Assembly: GCF_003590095.1 (NCBI RefSeq)
Contig: NC_039481.1
Coordinates: forward strand, 7,440,001 to 7,504,000
DNA from: Trichoplusia ni
Lineage: Eukaryota; Arthropoda; Insecta; Lepidoptera; Noctuidae
Direction: 5' to 3'
DNA length: 64,000 nucleotides
How positions within the stretch are numbered: position 1 is the stretch's first letter; the number at the start of each line of letters is the position of its first letter. Made by a program: the position numbers and the translations under genes. Under the pieces are notes generated by a model. That model worked only from the letters and a program-made list of their open reading frames with translations, made no database searches and was not told the origin of the DNA. Below, piece by piece: positions 48,301 through 59,134 of this stretch.

Positions 48301-49729
48301 CATTCTACAGTGTACTGTCAAATATAATGTATGTTGTGTTAAGTGCAAGTTGCCTTAGACTTTTGCAAAACAAACCTATAAATCTAACAAATATGGTTGT
48401 TTTTCACAATGGTTCCATCTCGGAATTTGTTTACATAACGCTTGATTGAACGTGTATGTAAATGTACTTTAAGTTAGTAAATTGAGTTTTTTAATGTCTT
48501 ACTGCCTAAAAGCCCATTAGACCAAGCTCTTTTTAAAGTGTGTATTTTATAAATAAAAGTGGAATGTAAAATAGGTCGTAATTGGAGTCCGAATGCCATC
48601 GTTTGTCCCTTTATATGGTTCGTCTGATGTCTTTAGAATGATTTTTGATTAAATACTCTTTGCATAATCAAAACTTACCAAGCCTGAAATAAGCTACAGG
48701 CTTTCGAAAGTTTTCGTCTTTAGAAGTTTCGGAGTTGGATCTGAAGCCTCGTTAGTAGGTCGTCGTAATTTAATGATATCTACCGAATCCCTCAAAACCT
48801 CATGATATAAGCCAAATTGATTCAGAAGAGTTCTTCTCGGATTTGCGAACTTCATACACAGAAAGGGCGTGATTAAATATTTATGTGAAGTTGGTCCTAC
48901 ATAAATTAATCGTCCTTCAGAGTTGTGAATCTAATTAGACAAGGCTTTGGTGCTTCCTCAGTTAGATGTATTTATCTCTTTGTTGTGAGCGCTGACTCGA
49001 CGCAATAAACGATCCCTTGAAGAACTTCAGTTATACAGAATTTTGTGTAATTGATAAAGGCATTTCGCACCGAAACTGGGTCGAGTTTGCTTTTAATTGG
49101 GGATCAAACCTAACATAATTAGAGTTTGTTGTAAAGAGAATATTTGGTATCAGCTTCATAGGTATTTACTATTTATTAAACTGAATTTACATTTTAAGCA
49201 AGTCTTTTAATAGTCGGAAGCCTATTATGAATAAGTTAATGGTGGATTCAACTTGAGAACACTATGATTATGAAATAACAGAGAAAACGCACAAAGACAA
49301 AAGTTGAGGGAAGTCGTTTTACCACATTATATATTCGTAAAAACAATTGTCGAACAAAGTTTCGTTCATACGACGTTTCTTTCTGCTTAGTGTTCAGATC
49401 TCGCAATATGTAAGTAGTCACTGCCTGGTAGATTGCAAGTGAGTTTGTAGCACCGTTTCTTCTCAGCACGAATAGATAGGAGTTGTAAAGCTTTTGGCCA
49501 ATAATTTTGTCTCTCTTACCTGACTATTAGGGAAGGTGGCGAATGCCGACTGCACTTTGTGTAGGGCGTGGTCCTGCTGGTGTCCTGGCGGCGGCCGGCC
49601 CTTGGGGAAGTGGAAGCGCGGGATAACGCGCGCCGGCGCCCCGCTGCTGGCTGCGCCGCGCACGCTGCGCTGCAGGGTGGTGTGCGCAGGCGCTGATGAC
49701 GGCTTCGGCGGTGTGGACGCCGCGTAGCT
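23660..49729 (-). CDS. PPP2R3A: PP2A regulatory subunit B'' (PR72/PPP2R3A-like)
   Basis: Ten exons join in frame: 49729-49520, 32206-32070, 30781-30604, 28322-28180, 27890-27790, 26797-26629, 26416-26290, 26065-25901, 25546-25464, 24383-23660. They total 2,037 nt, 678 residues counted from the first exon seen. The protein targets and regulates the PP2A core (catalytic plus scaffold subunit) in a calcium-dependent way. Landmarks: RFHFPKGRPPP and CECPLYWKMPLF near the N-terminus, SFLKEATEFHSRYVHT, FYCVNRTWSGRIS, EF-hand 1 (D238-D249, DRDHDLFIDKHD), EF-hand 2 (D316-E327, DVDGDGYISMYE), FFDTFFNLEKYLDHEQRDPF, and SEWDRFAAEEYELLVAEE. This is the whole B'' core. The tail after about residue 440 is long, low-complexity and likely insect-specific. 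Exon 1 is entered in phase 0 from an unseen or candidate upstream exon (see 59055-59096). The intron between the first two exons is 17.3 kb. Confidence 0.9.
24384..25463. other. Intron spanning the alternative microexon
   Basis: Apart from 24845-24872 and a GC-rich patch at 24760-24830, nothing is recognised. The plus-strand open frames at 24494-24694 and 25069-25257 show no known product. Confidence 0.45.
24845..24872 (-). CDS. PPP2R3A: Candidate 28-nt alternative microexon of PPP2R3-like gene
   Basis: Flanked by a strong acceptor (TTTCATCAG) and donor (GTAAGA). Entered in phase 2 from the exon at 25464 it codes for MEEDRSGYAR and leaves phase 0. The main last exon (24383) would then hit TGA after three codons, but the exon at 22408 reads on for 40 codons. 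So it fits only the alternative 3' end. Confidence 0.45.
25464..25546 (-). CDS. PPP2R3A: PPP2R3-like exon: SEWDRFAAEEYELLVAEE
   Basis: Acceptor GTTCCAG, donor GTAAGC at 25463, phase 2 out. It is the last exon common to both 3' ends. Confidence 0.88.
25901..26065 (-). CDS. PPP2R3A: PPP2R3-like exon: LDMVHPAVEGKITLSDLKRC segment
   Basis: Acceptor AATCCAG, donor GTGAGG at 25900; 55 codons, phase 0 both ends. It contains FFDTFFNLEKYLDHEQRDPF, nearly unchanged from vertebrate B''. Confidence 0.92.
26290..26416 (-). CDS. PPP2R3A: PPP2R3-like exon: second EF-hand
   Basis: Acceptor TGTTCAG, donor GTATGT at 26289. The loop DVDGDGYISMYE is canonical (Asp 1, 3, 5, Gly 6, Glu 12), followed by LEYFYEEQMQRMEAIGIETL. 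Confidence 0.93.
26629..26797 (-). CDS. PPP2R3A: PPP2R3-like exon: YTEFVWFLLAEEDK segment
   Basis: Acceptor CGTACAG, donor GTATGA at 26628. It codes for ALSSRMIERVLSGCVTRGNQ and MSYTEFVWFLLAEEDKTHPT. Confidence 0.92.
26798..27789. other. Intron between the EF-hand 1 exon and the YTEFVWF exon
   Basis: AT-rich; no feature recognised. The plus-strand open frame at 27545-27763 looks like chance. Confidence 0.5.
27790..27890 (-). CDS. PPP2R3A: PPP2R3-like exon: first EF-hand
   Basis: Acceptor ATTCCAG, donor GTAAGA at 27789. It codes for SYEHFYVIYCKFWELDRDHD, then LFIDKHDLARHNDH. The loop DRDHDLFIDKHD has Asp at positions 1, 3, 5, 9 and 12. Confidence 0.9.
28180..28322 (-). CDS. PPP2R3A: PPP2R3-like exon: RIFYCVNRTWSGRIS segment
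   Basis: Acceptor ACTTCCAG at 28323, donor GTAACA at 28179. It codes for VIARIFYCVNRTWSGRISIP and LLEDEEDINQVTQYF. It has no ATG-started frame of note and is recognised by homology. Confidence 0.88.
28445..28669 (-). mobile_element. tRNA-derived SINE in PPP2R3 intron
   Basis: The minus-strand head (28669-28584) reads GACCTCCGTGGTCGAGTGGC and carries A-box-like TGGTCGAGTGG and B-box-like GGTTCGATTCC. A tRNA-unrelated body runs down to about 28445 and ends in an AT-rich tail. This layout is typical of moth SINEs that keep an RNA polymerase III promoter. Target-site duplications could not be fixed by eye. Confidence 0.8.
28670..30603. other. PPP2R3 intron, upstream part
   Basis: About 1.9 kb of AT-rich sequence with no gene or clear repeat recognised. 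Confidence 0.5.
30604..30781 (-). CDS. PPP2R3A: PPP2R3-like exon: DVVDTHPGLSFLKE segment
   Basis: Acceptor TTTTCAG, donor GTAAGT at 30603. It codes for MASRFVYILTRGKSNTLAPE and then DFVPLVQDVVDTHPGLSFLK, a B'' signature. Confidence 0.92.
30782..31867. other. PPP2R3 intron sequence
   Basis: AT-rich; no gene recognised. Confidence 0.5.
31868..32036 (-). mobile_element. tRNA-derived SINE next to a splice donor
   Basis: On the minus strand the head starts near 32036 with an A-box-like region (GAGCCCAGTTGTTGAGTTC) and a degenerate B box (CTTCGATCCAGG). The body ends near 31868 at CACGGGGGTTTCCACAAAC (plus strand). Its head lies about 30 bp past the donor of exon 32070-32206. A second, diverged copy is at 54600-54810. 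Confidence 0.65.
32070..32206 (-). CDS. PPP2R3A: PPP2R3-like exon: CECPLYWK segment
   Basis: Acceptor CTGCAG, donor GTGAGT at 32069, phase 2 out. It codes for FKHIVKACECPLYWKMPLFL and HKFIDFWRE, a strongly conserved B'' block. A SINE begins about 30 bp into the next intron. Confidence 0.9.
34221..34283 (+). promoter_or_regulatory. TATA box flanked by near-palindromic repeats (candidate promoter)
   Basis: CAAGCCGGCTTG at 34221-34232 is a perfect 12-bp palindrome. A TATAAATAG box follows at 34255-34263, and CAAGTCGGCTTG at 34270-34281 repeats the palindrome with one change. The surrounding 130 bp are GC-rich in an AT-rich intron. No exon downstream on the plus strand is recognised. Confidence 0.35.
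36995..37057 (+). mobile_element. LINE 3'-end fragment
   Basis: Contains GACGAAGCCTGTGACCAGCA then GTGGGACGTGAATAGGCTGG and a TTATTATTATTG tail, a pattern seen at the 3' ends of lepidopteran non-LTR elements. Confidence 0.55.
38630..38700 (+). repeat. Dispersed repeat copy (GGAGTAGGAAGTG family)
   Basis: Contains GGCCACTTACTCCGGAGTAG and then GAAGTGACCCAG. Shares its core with the copy at 42728-42830. Confidence 0.4.
42728..42830 (+). repeat. Dispersed repeat copy (GGGGTAGGAAGTG family)
   Basis: After a T run: GGGGGAATCCTCATGGACAC, then CCACCTCCTCGGGGTAGGAA and GTGGGTAGTGTCAGACTC. I recall this sequence type as a frequent moth repeat; class not assigned. Confidence 0.5.
43188..43222. repeat. 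Perfect 15-bp hairpin
   Basis: The arms 43188-43202 (TATAAATTCTAAAGT) and 43208-43222 are exact complements around ATTAA. Confidence 0.8.
43292..43309 (-). mobile_element. Primer-binding-site-like motif of an LTR retroelement relic
   Basis: The minus strand reads TGGCGCCCAACATGGGAA, close to the tRNA-Lys-type primer binding sites that follow the 5' LTR in many retroelements. No gag or pol frame follows on the minus strand and no matching second LTR was found, so at most a decayed end. Confidence 0.35.
44211..44248. repeat. Hairpin with 10-bp arms
   Basis: CAGTGGGTAG (44211-44220) and CTACCCACTG (44239-44248) pair around an 18-nt loop. Confidence 0.7.
44591..44709. mobile_element. Short inverted-repeat element
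   Basis: The 27-bp arms 44591-44617 and 44683-44709 match at 24 of 27 positions as reverse complements (core CACCTCTCAAAATAA), with 65 bp between. It looks like a miniature element or the end of one. Confidence 0.55.
49520..49729 (-). CDS. PPP2R3A: PPP2R3-like exon: Pro/Ser-rich N-terminus and B'' start
   Basis: Acceptor CCTCCACAG at 49730, donor GTAAGA at 49519, 70 codons in phase 0. It codes for SYAASTPPKPSSAPAHTTLQ, then VIPRFHFPKGRPPPG and KVQSAFATFPNSQ, which match the start of the B'' core. No ATG lies in this frame of the exon, so translation must begin further upstream. Confidence 0.85.
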
Positions 49730-50814
49730 CTGTGGAGGAGGTTTGTGCGTTAGTGCTGCTGATAATAAAATGAAAAGATAATATTCTTAAATGGATGAAT
49801 AAACTTTTCAAAGTTTTATTAAAAAGCAATGTTCTACTTAAGTTCGACGCAAATCGTTTTAAATTCAGATTCGAAATTTTAAATCACATTTTTTAAAGGC
49901 TGAAAGGATTAAAGGATAAAAGGTTTGGCCAGTCAAACATAATTTAAGTTTATATTTTTTGATAGCCAATTCAATCGGCAGATAATCCAAGGTAAACCAT
50001 TTTTTTAAAATGCCACACGCGGACGAATTCGCGAGCACAACTAGAAGTAATATAACTTGACTTCGTTGGAGATGATTTTCATGCGATTTCTTTACTGATC
50101 TGTACCTCTACCATGAGTTGCCATCGAAAACGTCAATGACGTTACTACAGTCGATAGCGTATAAACGCGGTTCGAATAGTTTACAATTGGACTCATACCA
50201 TGAGTTTAAAAAACCTTGACGCGCTCGCTATCGAGAGCTCGATTGTTATTGTAGTATTCGTGTTGTCATACTTGTCATGTTGTCGAACGTGCCTAACTTC
50301 ACGTCTAATGTAGTTGTTTCTTTCTAACGTTGCTTAAAAGACAGAGTAAGATATATATTCCCGAAAAAGCTTCAAATCTACATTAATAATTTCATGCAGG
50401 ACTACGGTAAACTCGATCGAAACCTTATATGAATAACAAAACATAAAAAAATATTGATTTTGAGTCGACAACATATATCCGCAGATTTCGGATTATGGAG
50501 AATTTCGTTAATTTCCGATGGCAAAAAACAAACCGCTCAAGTCGCCATCTTTGCCGTTGAAGTTTCGCAAAGTGTTTTTTTTTAATTATGTTGATGTAGA
50601 TATACGAACTCTTTTGATATCACAAATAGATGGACACTTTTCTTATTGCTCTTTTGGGTTTTAGTAATTTTTCATTATGAAATTAAAAGCGGTGTCGTGG
50701 GTACCTAGGAATGGTTATGTGGCGCAACTTTGGGGAGTACCTATATCTTGCGATTGATCGCGATAGTTTTGTTGGATTGTTTCATATACCGATAAACTGT
50801 GCATCTATTGAAAC

Positions 50815-50985
50815 TAATATTATGAATGCGAAAATTTCTCTGTCTGTCAGTCTCGCTTTCACGCCAATCCTACTGAACCGATTGTATTGAATTTAAGAGA
50901 TAGCCTAATGGAAACGGGGACCACCGAACGCTATAAACTGAAGTCCACGTGGACGGAGTCCTGGGCTACAGCTAGTGTTTGAATA
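50815..50985 (-). mobile_element. LINE-type 3' fragment, second copy
   Basis: On the minus strand: CTAGCTGTAGCCCAGGACTC, then CAATCGGTTCAGTAGGATTG and a tail with CATAATATTAGTTTC. It has the same layout as 20281-20567 but is diverged and inverted. Confidence 0.65.
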
Positions 50986-52224
50986 ATCCTAATAATTTTA
51001 AACTTCATAGAGCATAAAATATTCAGTAAATTTTAATATAATGTAAAATTACTTAATGAACTATTAGTTGGGGTGGAGCCTTTGTCTGTGAACGCTGACT
51101 TATTTCCAGCGTTTCCTTAATAATGAATTTATGTGTGTATGTTTCATTGTAAAAAAGTGACAGCGTGTATTCAATGTAAATTGACTTTTAACTAGTGCAA
51201 CTTGATTTTAAATACTCTCTTGCCGACATGATTCTCACAAGAAATACTCAAAACTAAACAATTACTATAAACCGAATACCGTTTCACACCTTGTTTAGCA
51301 AGTGAGTTACTTAACTACAATCGCAATGGTATTTGTCGATACCATCTGTCAAATTTGTGACTCATGGTACCGTTTTCTTAGAGAAACCACCGCAAAACGT
51401 TACGCGCTCGCTACTCGCTGTCGAAGACGTTTTGAATGTTTCGATAGGTTTTATTTGTCAACTCATACTACCGATTTTAGTTTGTCAAGTGACCGCTAGG
51501 GGCGCTGTACATTTTGTCATAGATATTTTTTACGCAGACGCTAGCGAGCCCGGTCGCTCAAAACTCATGGTAGAGGTACTGATTTACTTTTTATGCCATT
51601 GTCTCAAAAACAGACAAGTTATTCTCAGAATTGCTTCCCTAATAGAAATAGAACCCGTTGCTAAGCAAGATGAACATTTCGCAATATCTATGATTTATTG
51701 CGTTTCAGATTGTTGATATTTTTCCAGTTCCGCTTGTCGGACGAGCGATGAAAACGAAATATTCTGATAAATGTGTACTGTCGGAACGATAGCGATACAT
51801 CCGTTAAGAACGACAGACCGCCATTTTTTCTACGGTTACGAAAATAAATAGAACTAGTCTTCGACTTGGCTAGCACTTGACTAAAATCTCAGAAACGACT
51901 AAGATAAAATTTCAAATTGATTTAAAAAATGGTGTCCGCAAAAAGATTACAGATTTTTTATACGTTTTATTAAAATTAAAGTTTTGAATATTTCGCGTGC
52001 GACATCAACCAAAAAAAAATCAAACTAAATAATTTTCATCCTTAACACAAAAGATGCTTTAATTTTGTCTCTATACAAAGTTTATTTGCTACCGAAAGTT
52101 TACCTTCTCTGATATTCACGCAATATGCACATCTCTATGCAGACTTTACGACTATAATATCTCATACATGCTACATATAACATACTGTGTGTAATATGTA
52201 TGTATATTTCCATCTGCCCTCGGC

Positions 52225-52970
52225 ATCTTGGGTGTATAGTCGTTTCGCACCGTGACCGATTCGAACCGCGGTATGAATCGCCCAAGAGCTCTTTTTGAAT
52301 GTGTCCTTTCGCACCGCGGTTCGAATCGCCCAAGAACTTTTGGTAATGGGTTGATTCGGACCACAATATGGGGAAAAAACATTTCTAATTTTGGATAGGT
52401 GAAGTCGGACAGAAGAGATGTAGTTTTTATTGTACATTTCGTACAGTACAACCAGGCACAAAATGATAAAAGATATCGTATGATGTTGATCAAACTGTGA
52501 TTTTAAACTATTACAGTCTAACAAAAAAAAATATAGCTAATATTAATATACACTTGTTATACCATTTGATTGTAGATATTTAACTAGTTATAAGTAAATT
52601 ACAATGTAAATCATAATCTGTGATAAGCAAGTCTGCTTTAGGCTAATTATGTTGATGAAACTGACTGTACATATATTAAACATGATTTTTAAATCGCATA
52701 TTTTTTTACACTTACCACTTTTCTAATCGTCTGTCCAAATGATTAGAAATCTTTAATTATTTCTATGAGTTGAAATCAAGATACACGATATGATTATTAA
52801 GTATTTTCACTCAGTGGTCCGAATCGACCCATTCCAAAAGACACCTTGGGCTATTCGCACCGCTGCAACCACTGTGGTGTGAATCGACCTATTCAAAAAT
52901 AGTACTTGGGCGATTCGGACCGCGGTTCGAATAACTCGTGGTGCGAAACGCCCCAAGACCTTCCTTTGCA
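52225..52970. mobile_element. Foldback (long inverted repeat) element with internal palindromic units
   Basis: The left arm (about 52225-52365) and right arm (about 52811-52970) are imperfect reverse complements. Both carry the blocks CGTTTCGCACC, ATTCGAACCGCGGT, GAATCGCCCAAG, TTTTTGAAT and GATTCGGACCAC in the same order when one arm is inverted. Units are related to each other within an arm, and each is built on a near-palindrome (TTCG-ACCGCGGT-CGAA). About 440 bp of AT-rich sequence lies between. No transposase is seen, so it is non-autonomous. Confidence 0.7.
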
Positions 52971-54599
52971 AGTTCATACAAAGCCTTACAAGTACTGTAA
53001 CAATTTAATAACTTTCTTTCACCTTCACCGCTTCATATTAAAACTCCAGGGGTTGTAAATATTTTGGTTTATCAGCAATGAGTTTTTAATAACTGATTTA
53101 GGGTCCACCGAAATTAAGAATTTCCTTATCAGCATGAAATTTTGTAAAAAGATACTGAAAGGAAACTGTCATAAGTTTTGGTCAGTTTTTTACGGTTGGC
53201 TAATTTTGAAATGGCTCATAAATCTTAGTTAAGTTCAGAAAAAAATCTTAAGTTAAAATCTTATTTGAAAACTTAGCTCACTCCCTTTGTAAGATTACTG
53301 CTTTATTTTGTTATCTCTTTCTTACAGCCTTTCAGATACTGATTTAAATTAAAGCAAGGATTTAGGCCACGTAATTTCAAATCACTGTACCGACGAAGTA
53401 CTGTGTGTTCGACTATAATATTACGAATTAATTTTCGCTACAAATAAAACTTAATAAGGTAGTTACCATCTTAAAATTAAGCAGGTCACTGTACTGAAGA
53501 AAATTTGATAAAAACCTCCGCTAATACGTGTAAAATTTGGCTTAGGAAGTTGGCTCCTTTGCCAGAAATTTCCTCGTCGAAAAAGTTTGACAATAGCGAG
53601 GCAAAGGTCACAAAGTATAATGCCGGAAGATAAATAAATAAGCAAGAAATCTTAAGGCCGTATAAATCTTAACAAAGATCCGCTTCTAAAAAACAAAACA
53701 GTGCCGAATTATCACAAAAACAGTAAATTTTGGTCGCCATTTTTGTCATAATGTAGTACACAAAAGAATTATTGTTTTGAGAACATAATCGCCAGAACAG
53801 ACGTAGAATTATGCTGCAGTGACTGAAAATGTCGAGGACGAAAATTACTTTTGTTCTACATGAATTATTCGTACGAAAATTACTTCAGTCGTAATTTAGG
53901 AGTATACGAGAAATGTTATTTCGTTATTTTTTTCGCAGATTTTAGTTTCAAGGAGGGTTATTCTGCGAAACTATTTATCATTCCTTTCAAGTTGCAGAAT
54001 GAGTCCGAGGGTCGCAGAGTTTCAATATTAATTAGGTCGTAAGGGACAAAAACCTATTGAAAAGTTTGTTTTTCCATGCAGAGTTGTGTGGGTGACTTGG
54101 TGACGGCTTAATTAGGCGGCGCCGGGTTTTTTTAGTGCTGACCACATTATTCTCACCTTATGTGCTGTTTTTAAATTAGCTTTGCAATTAGATACTTGTA
54201 CAAAACAAAAACTAGTTCTTTGTCTAGGAATATAATGCAAAAAAATGTAATGTTGACAATACTCTTAGACAGATATGATTTCAATCTATTCTAAACGACA
54301 TAAATTGGTTTGCCAAAAAATTATAATATTATTTGACCCTTGTCAAATATGACAATATGATTAGGCGACCTGACTTATAATAGTCCTTCAGTTTGGCATT
54401 TAGGGTTCATTGTGGAGGCCTGCCTTTCACTTCCAATTTATTGTTATTAGTCTTCAAGTAGCAGTATCAGAGAATTCAATTATTTACTTTGGATTGAGGT
54501 ATTTCTTTTTTGATATTATAAGGGTCACTGCACGGGCCGCGGCCTAGACCGACGTTTCTCTTATACAACAAGTCTTACTTCATGAGGCGGTTGTAAGCC

Positions 54600-54810
54600 T
54601 CTCACTCAAGTATTGTGCGACTGCATATTACTTGGTGGTTTGGTATAGGCTCCATTGGTACCGATTGGTATAGGACACCACGCCAAACCTACTGTGCATG
54701 TCGTGTCGAGATGCAATCTCCGCGTAGGACAAGCGTTTGTGTGATCCGCGATTGCTTGTTCTGAGTCTGGTGTCTTTGTGCAGGTGATTTGAACCACCTA
54801 GGATTCAAGG
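54600..54810 (+). mobile_element. Diverged SINE copy related to 31868-32036
   Basis: The minus-strand sequence CACAAACGCTTGTCCTACGC and GGTTTGGCGTGGTG aligns with CACAAATGTTTGTCCTGGAT and GGTTCAGCGTGGTG on the plus strand of the other copy. The B-box region is degenerate. Confidence 0.55.
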
Positions 54811-57800
54811 ATTAACTACGTTAGTGTTGGAGTCGCTTAAAACAAAAATGGTTGCCCCTTTGTCTAAATTACGAGTTCTTAGATCGTTAGGACTTGTTGT
54901 GTAAGCGGGACAGATACCCCACACTGTAAGGAGGTGAGTAGCGGCATCTCATTTCCACAATGACACACGGCTATAGTCCTAGTCGAGCACATAGTAACCG
55001 ATGAAAGGAGGTATAAATCTTTTTACGAACTACTTTTAGTTAATATCGACCAACATCTCATTTTATCAAGGACTTTATTATATTTATTACTGGTATATTT
55101 ATTTTATCGTCTGGAGGCTACAGATTTTCGAGATAAAGTAGTAATAGGCGCACGACTTAAGAAAAAAAGAGATTGAATTTATCAAAGTGAATAATGAATG
55201 AATAGGAAAAAATCCATTGAAATTTTCTATTTCGTTTGACGAATAAACTAATTTAATAAGTATTTGCTCTATCTTTTTAGGTCTTTCTGAGGTTCCCTGC
55301 CTTTTTGACCGTAATTGTATGACTACATCAAAAACTGAAGTAGCAAGACTTGAGATTTTCACAGATGATGCATTTATTTTGTCAATATAGCAGCAAACAA
55401 AACAAAACAAAAATAAAGATCGAGCTTAAGCGTTGCCTAATCTTTAAGAAGTTGTTACGCGCGGTCATACTATTGTTTGCTGTTTGGTTACAAATAAATC
55501 TCAGATTGGGTTGACCCACAAATTTATTTGTCATACAGCCGAATGTTTTTCTTTACCTCGACTTCGACTTGCACTTGACCGGTTTTTCCATCTACAACCA
55601 CGAGGATTAATTAAGTCTTCAAGTGCTTAAAAAAACTATGACTTAATTACAAAATCCAACAGTGAGCTGCGACATAACCTGTCAGTGGTAATTACAATAT
55701 AAATTACCCCACAGCAAACTGAAGAAAAACTAAGTCAAGTAAAAACTTAATAATATTTCCCACGCAAATCGCAAACGACGTAACATGTAACCAAAACATT
55801 TGCGGACGAAGCCATTAATCTCGAGAGCCACTGAAACCACAAAAGGTAACACAATCTTATACAATACATTGTTTTTGAACTAAACATAAACCAATATAAC
55901 TAGACCTCTCTAAAACATACCAAAGTAACACCATCTCTGTTCCACTCATAACTCATGTATTTTCATCTCGATCACACTTTGAAAGGACTAAGTTCAAAGA
56001 GGTCTTATTAAAATAGTTTGTCTATCATTGTAATATGTCAAAATAATAAACTAAATGGCCGCATCGCCCACGCTTTTGGTACTAAATTGAATAAAGATTG
56101 ATTCGACGAAGCTAATTGTTTTACTTGCTCAAGATGAGCCACGTGATCGCGTAGAAACTATATTTGATGGGGTTTCTGCCTTATTTCTTAAAGGATTTGT
56201 ATCGTGTACTTTTTTAGATATTAGATACATGAAAAAAAGAAATGGATAAGTAAGTATAAAATTATGTTCGAATATTAATACTTACGAGAAAAAACATTAT
56301 TACATATCATTACATTATTAGAAGGAATCATAATCAAAGTAGTGCTCCACTTTATGCATATTAAAAACTGGTCTGGTCTTTTACAGGCCAGTCCAACAAA
56401 GTTAACAATATATACAGACGTGGGAGGCGGCTGTAAATTATACAACCGTCACAATACATAAATCATTAACACCTGTTTCAGAGCACACATCTATCAATTA
56501 ATATCAATCGATTTAACAACGAATATGGTCCCATTCATAAAAGGTACACATGCTAATGAAAAACTCCATTCATCATTTCAGCTTTGTATGTCAAGCGTGG
56601 GAACGACATATTTTGAGGTTATGTCGACGATATTATTAACATACCTAAATATATTTCGGTATATACCTGCTTTTAATAAAATAAAAAAATGTTTTTAGTT
56701 TAGAAAGGAATATATAACACAGCAGGTATCTCAAAAAGAAGTTTAATTACCGTCCCAATTTAATTTTCAAACTTTGTCCAAAAATAGCCAGTTTCCACGA
56801 ACTCTGGGCATAATACCGTCTTCTAAAGGTCGATGTTGTTTTGTTTCCTCGGACATTATCTACCCTGACTCTCGAGCTCCTTTTTATTGTAAAACATAAA
56901 AGCAACCGCGGGTATTAATTTGCATCGCTGTCAATTATTTTTTCCTTCAAATACAGCTAAAAGAAGGCGAAATTAATTCACCGCGCAGTTTAAATTAATG
57001 TAAGGAAAAGGTAGCTTCTGTGTGATGTTGAAAGTTTATAAATTAGATGGTAAGCCGTGATGAAGTGACTAGGTTCAGTTACAAAAGTGGTATAAAATTC
57101 TCAAGCAGTTTTCATGAACTGACGCAGTTTTTTTGGATATATTTTTCTAAAATCGATCCTTGAAGTAAAAAAACATTTCAACAATCGTTATCAAAAATTG
57201 CCAGCGATGGCCTCCGGGAGGTTTAAAATCACTTACAAGGTAATATATCAATCAAACTACGACTAGTTGAGAGACAATCGGCTTAAGCACTTACAAATGC
57301 CATTTATCTACGGGCTCTTCAAATAAAAACAATTGCAGATCACACAGTTACCAGTATACATATGCCACTCACACTTTATACTGAGGGGTCAAATACTTTG
57401 AGAAGTCTTTGTTACAATATCAGGATATGAGGCGAGTTTGGGATTAACTGAGCGATTCCAAAGTAAACTTCCTAGTTTCCTATTAAATAAACAGAACAAA
57501 GGAGAAACTCGGTTAACGATAGATAGGGATGTCGTAAAGTTGTGAACCTTCAGATATTTGTATATTGAACAGGGCTTTGTATATGTTTATAATAAGTAAT
57601 ATGCGTAACTAGATTTTGCCAGCGGTTTAGGTTGTGAGGATGTCGATCGGGACAAAAGAAACCAATGAGCTTTTTTAAGATCAAGCCAGTTCTATTCACA
57701 TTTGGTTTACATTTAATAAGGAGGAATTCTTACAGTTATAAAATTTCTTTCTGTAGAAAACATATTTAATACGAGTATATGTCCACTACTATCCAAAGTC

Positions 57801-59054
57801 GTTCGTTCAGACCTCTATAATGAAATAACTCGTTTATTACCTCTTCACAATGGGTCTTACAATGCCATAACAAAGTGAGATTGGAATAATTGTATAATAC
57901 ACATAACAAAACTCTATATACTACTATGTGCTGTGATCCTAAATAAATAAATAAGTTCACGGATCGCTTTCCAGTCAATACGAAATACAATTTAGTCCAA
58001 AATCCAATTTAAGACAACAAACCAGGTTGGACGTAAGCTGGTTATCGTCTAAAATGGTCCATGCACTGACCGAATAGATATATATTACTTATATAAACTT
58101 TTACAGATAACTATTTACAAAGCCCGAATACTTTCTTTTCCCTCTTTAAAAAATCTGCTTCCAGTATCAACCTAAATCAAAAGTTAAGTGCCTGATTTAA
58201 GTGATATATGCTAACATGTAATATAAATAATTATGAGTATTTTTTGCAGCCCTTCTTGTCCAAAATGTAGTACATATACGGATGTTCGACATGTAAGTAA
58301 ACTGTATCTAAAAGTAAATGACATTAATTCATGGGTATGACAGACTGTTTCCATATTGCTTAGGTATTGTCACTTTCATGCATTTTAGATCAGCAATATC
58401 ACCTTCCGAAATGTCATCTGACTGAGAGCCAGCGCCAAACAAATATTCAAAGAAAACATAAATATTAAGTTCTAACTTAACTGTTAACCCTCACTTATCG
58501 GAAAGGCACCACAAGAAAAATCGACTACGATAAACTGTACGGCATTATGGAGTAACTACTTTTGTTTCGTGTTTGGAGTTTTTCACCTCCAGGACGTAAC
58601 ATATTGCTAGAATTTCCGTTGCGGAAAAGTTTTCGAGTTAACATCTGTCTGAGAGCTGAGAGGAAACCTAACGTAGTTTCCGAAACTATATTTCTTTGTT
58701 CATAACGTGCTAGTTGTTGCTGCAACCTGATTCTTCTGATTATACTTGCAAAATAGGATAGGGTAATATCGAAATAACCTAAGAAGGTTTTTCTCTAAAT
58801 GGCCGTATTTGAAAGGGATTTTTCCTTAATAGTAAGTGTGGCATCATACATAATATATAATAAAATAAATTTGACTTAAATCACGAGAGATTCAGCAGCT
58901 GTAATTCAGCAGCTAATCTGCAACGAACGCGTGAATTAGAACACCTACTTTCTGCACAACATCACATTTTTAAACACTTCTTCCGAACCATAAATACAGT
59001 ACGAGTAGATACGTATATATGGAGGTCGGATTCGCCGACTATTTACAATTTTAC

Positions 59055-59096
59055 TGTCTGACTCATGGCAATGGTAACATCAATAGTGCTGAACAT
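59055..59096 (-). CDS. PPP2R3A: Candidate first coding exon of PPP2R3-like gene
   Basis: ATG at 59096-59094 opens MFSTIDVTIAMSQT and runs to a GTAAAA donor at 59054 in phase 0, the phase needed by the exon at 49729. A minus-strand TATAAATA box lies about 40 bp upstream (59142-59135). The evidence is positional only; the 14 residues match nothing I know, and a 9.3-kb intron is implied. Confidence 0.25.
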
Positions 59097-59134
59097 CGTG
59101 GTACGTACGATTCGCAATGGATTCCCTCGGTCTA

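Larger units (their letters stand above)
32207..49519 (-). other. 17.3-kb first large intron of PPP2R3-like gene
   Basis: No coding exon recognised. It holds the TATA/palindrome cluster at 34221-34283, a LINE tail at 36995-37057, related repeats at 38640 and 42728, a tRNA-Lys-type primer-binding-site motif at 43292-43309, hairpins at 43188-43222 and 44211-44248, and an inverted-repeat element at 44591-44709. The segments 39400-40450 and 46480-47350 are unusually rich in mixed-composition sequence, possibly conserved regulatory DNA. Confidence 0.55.
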
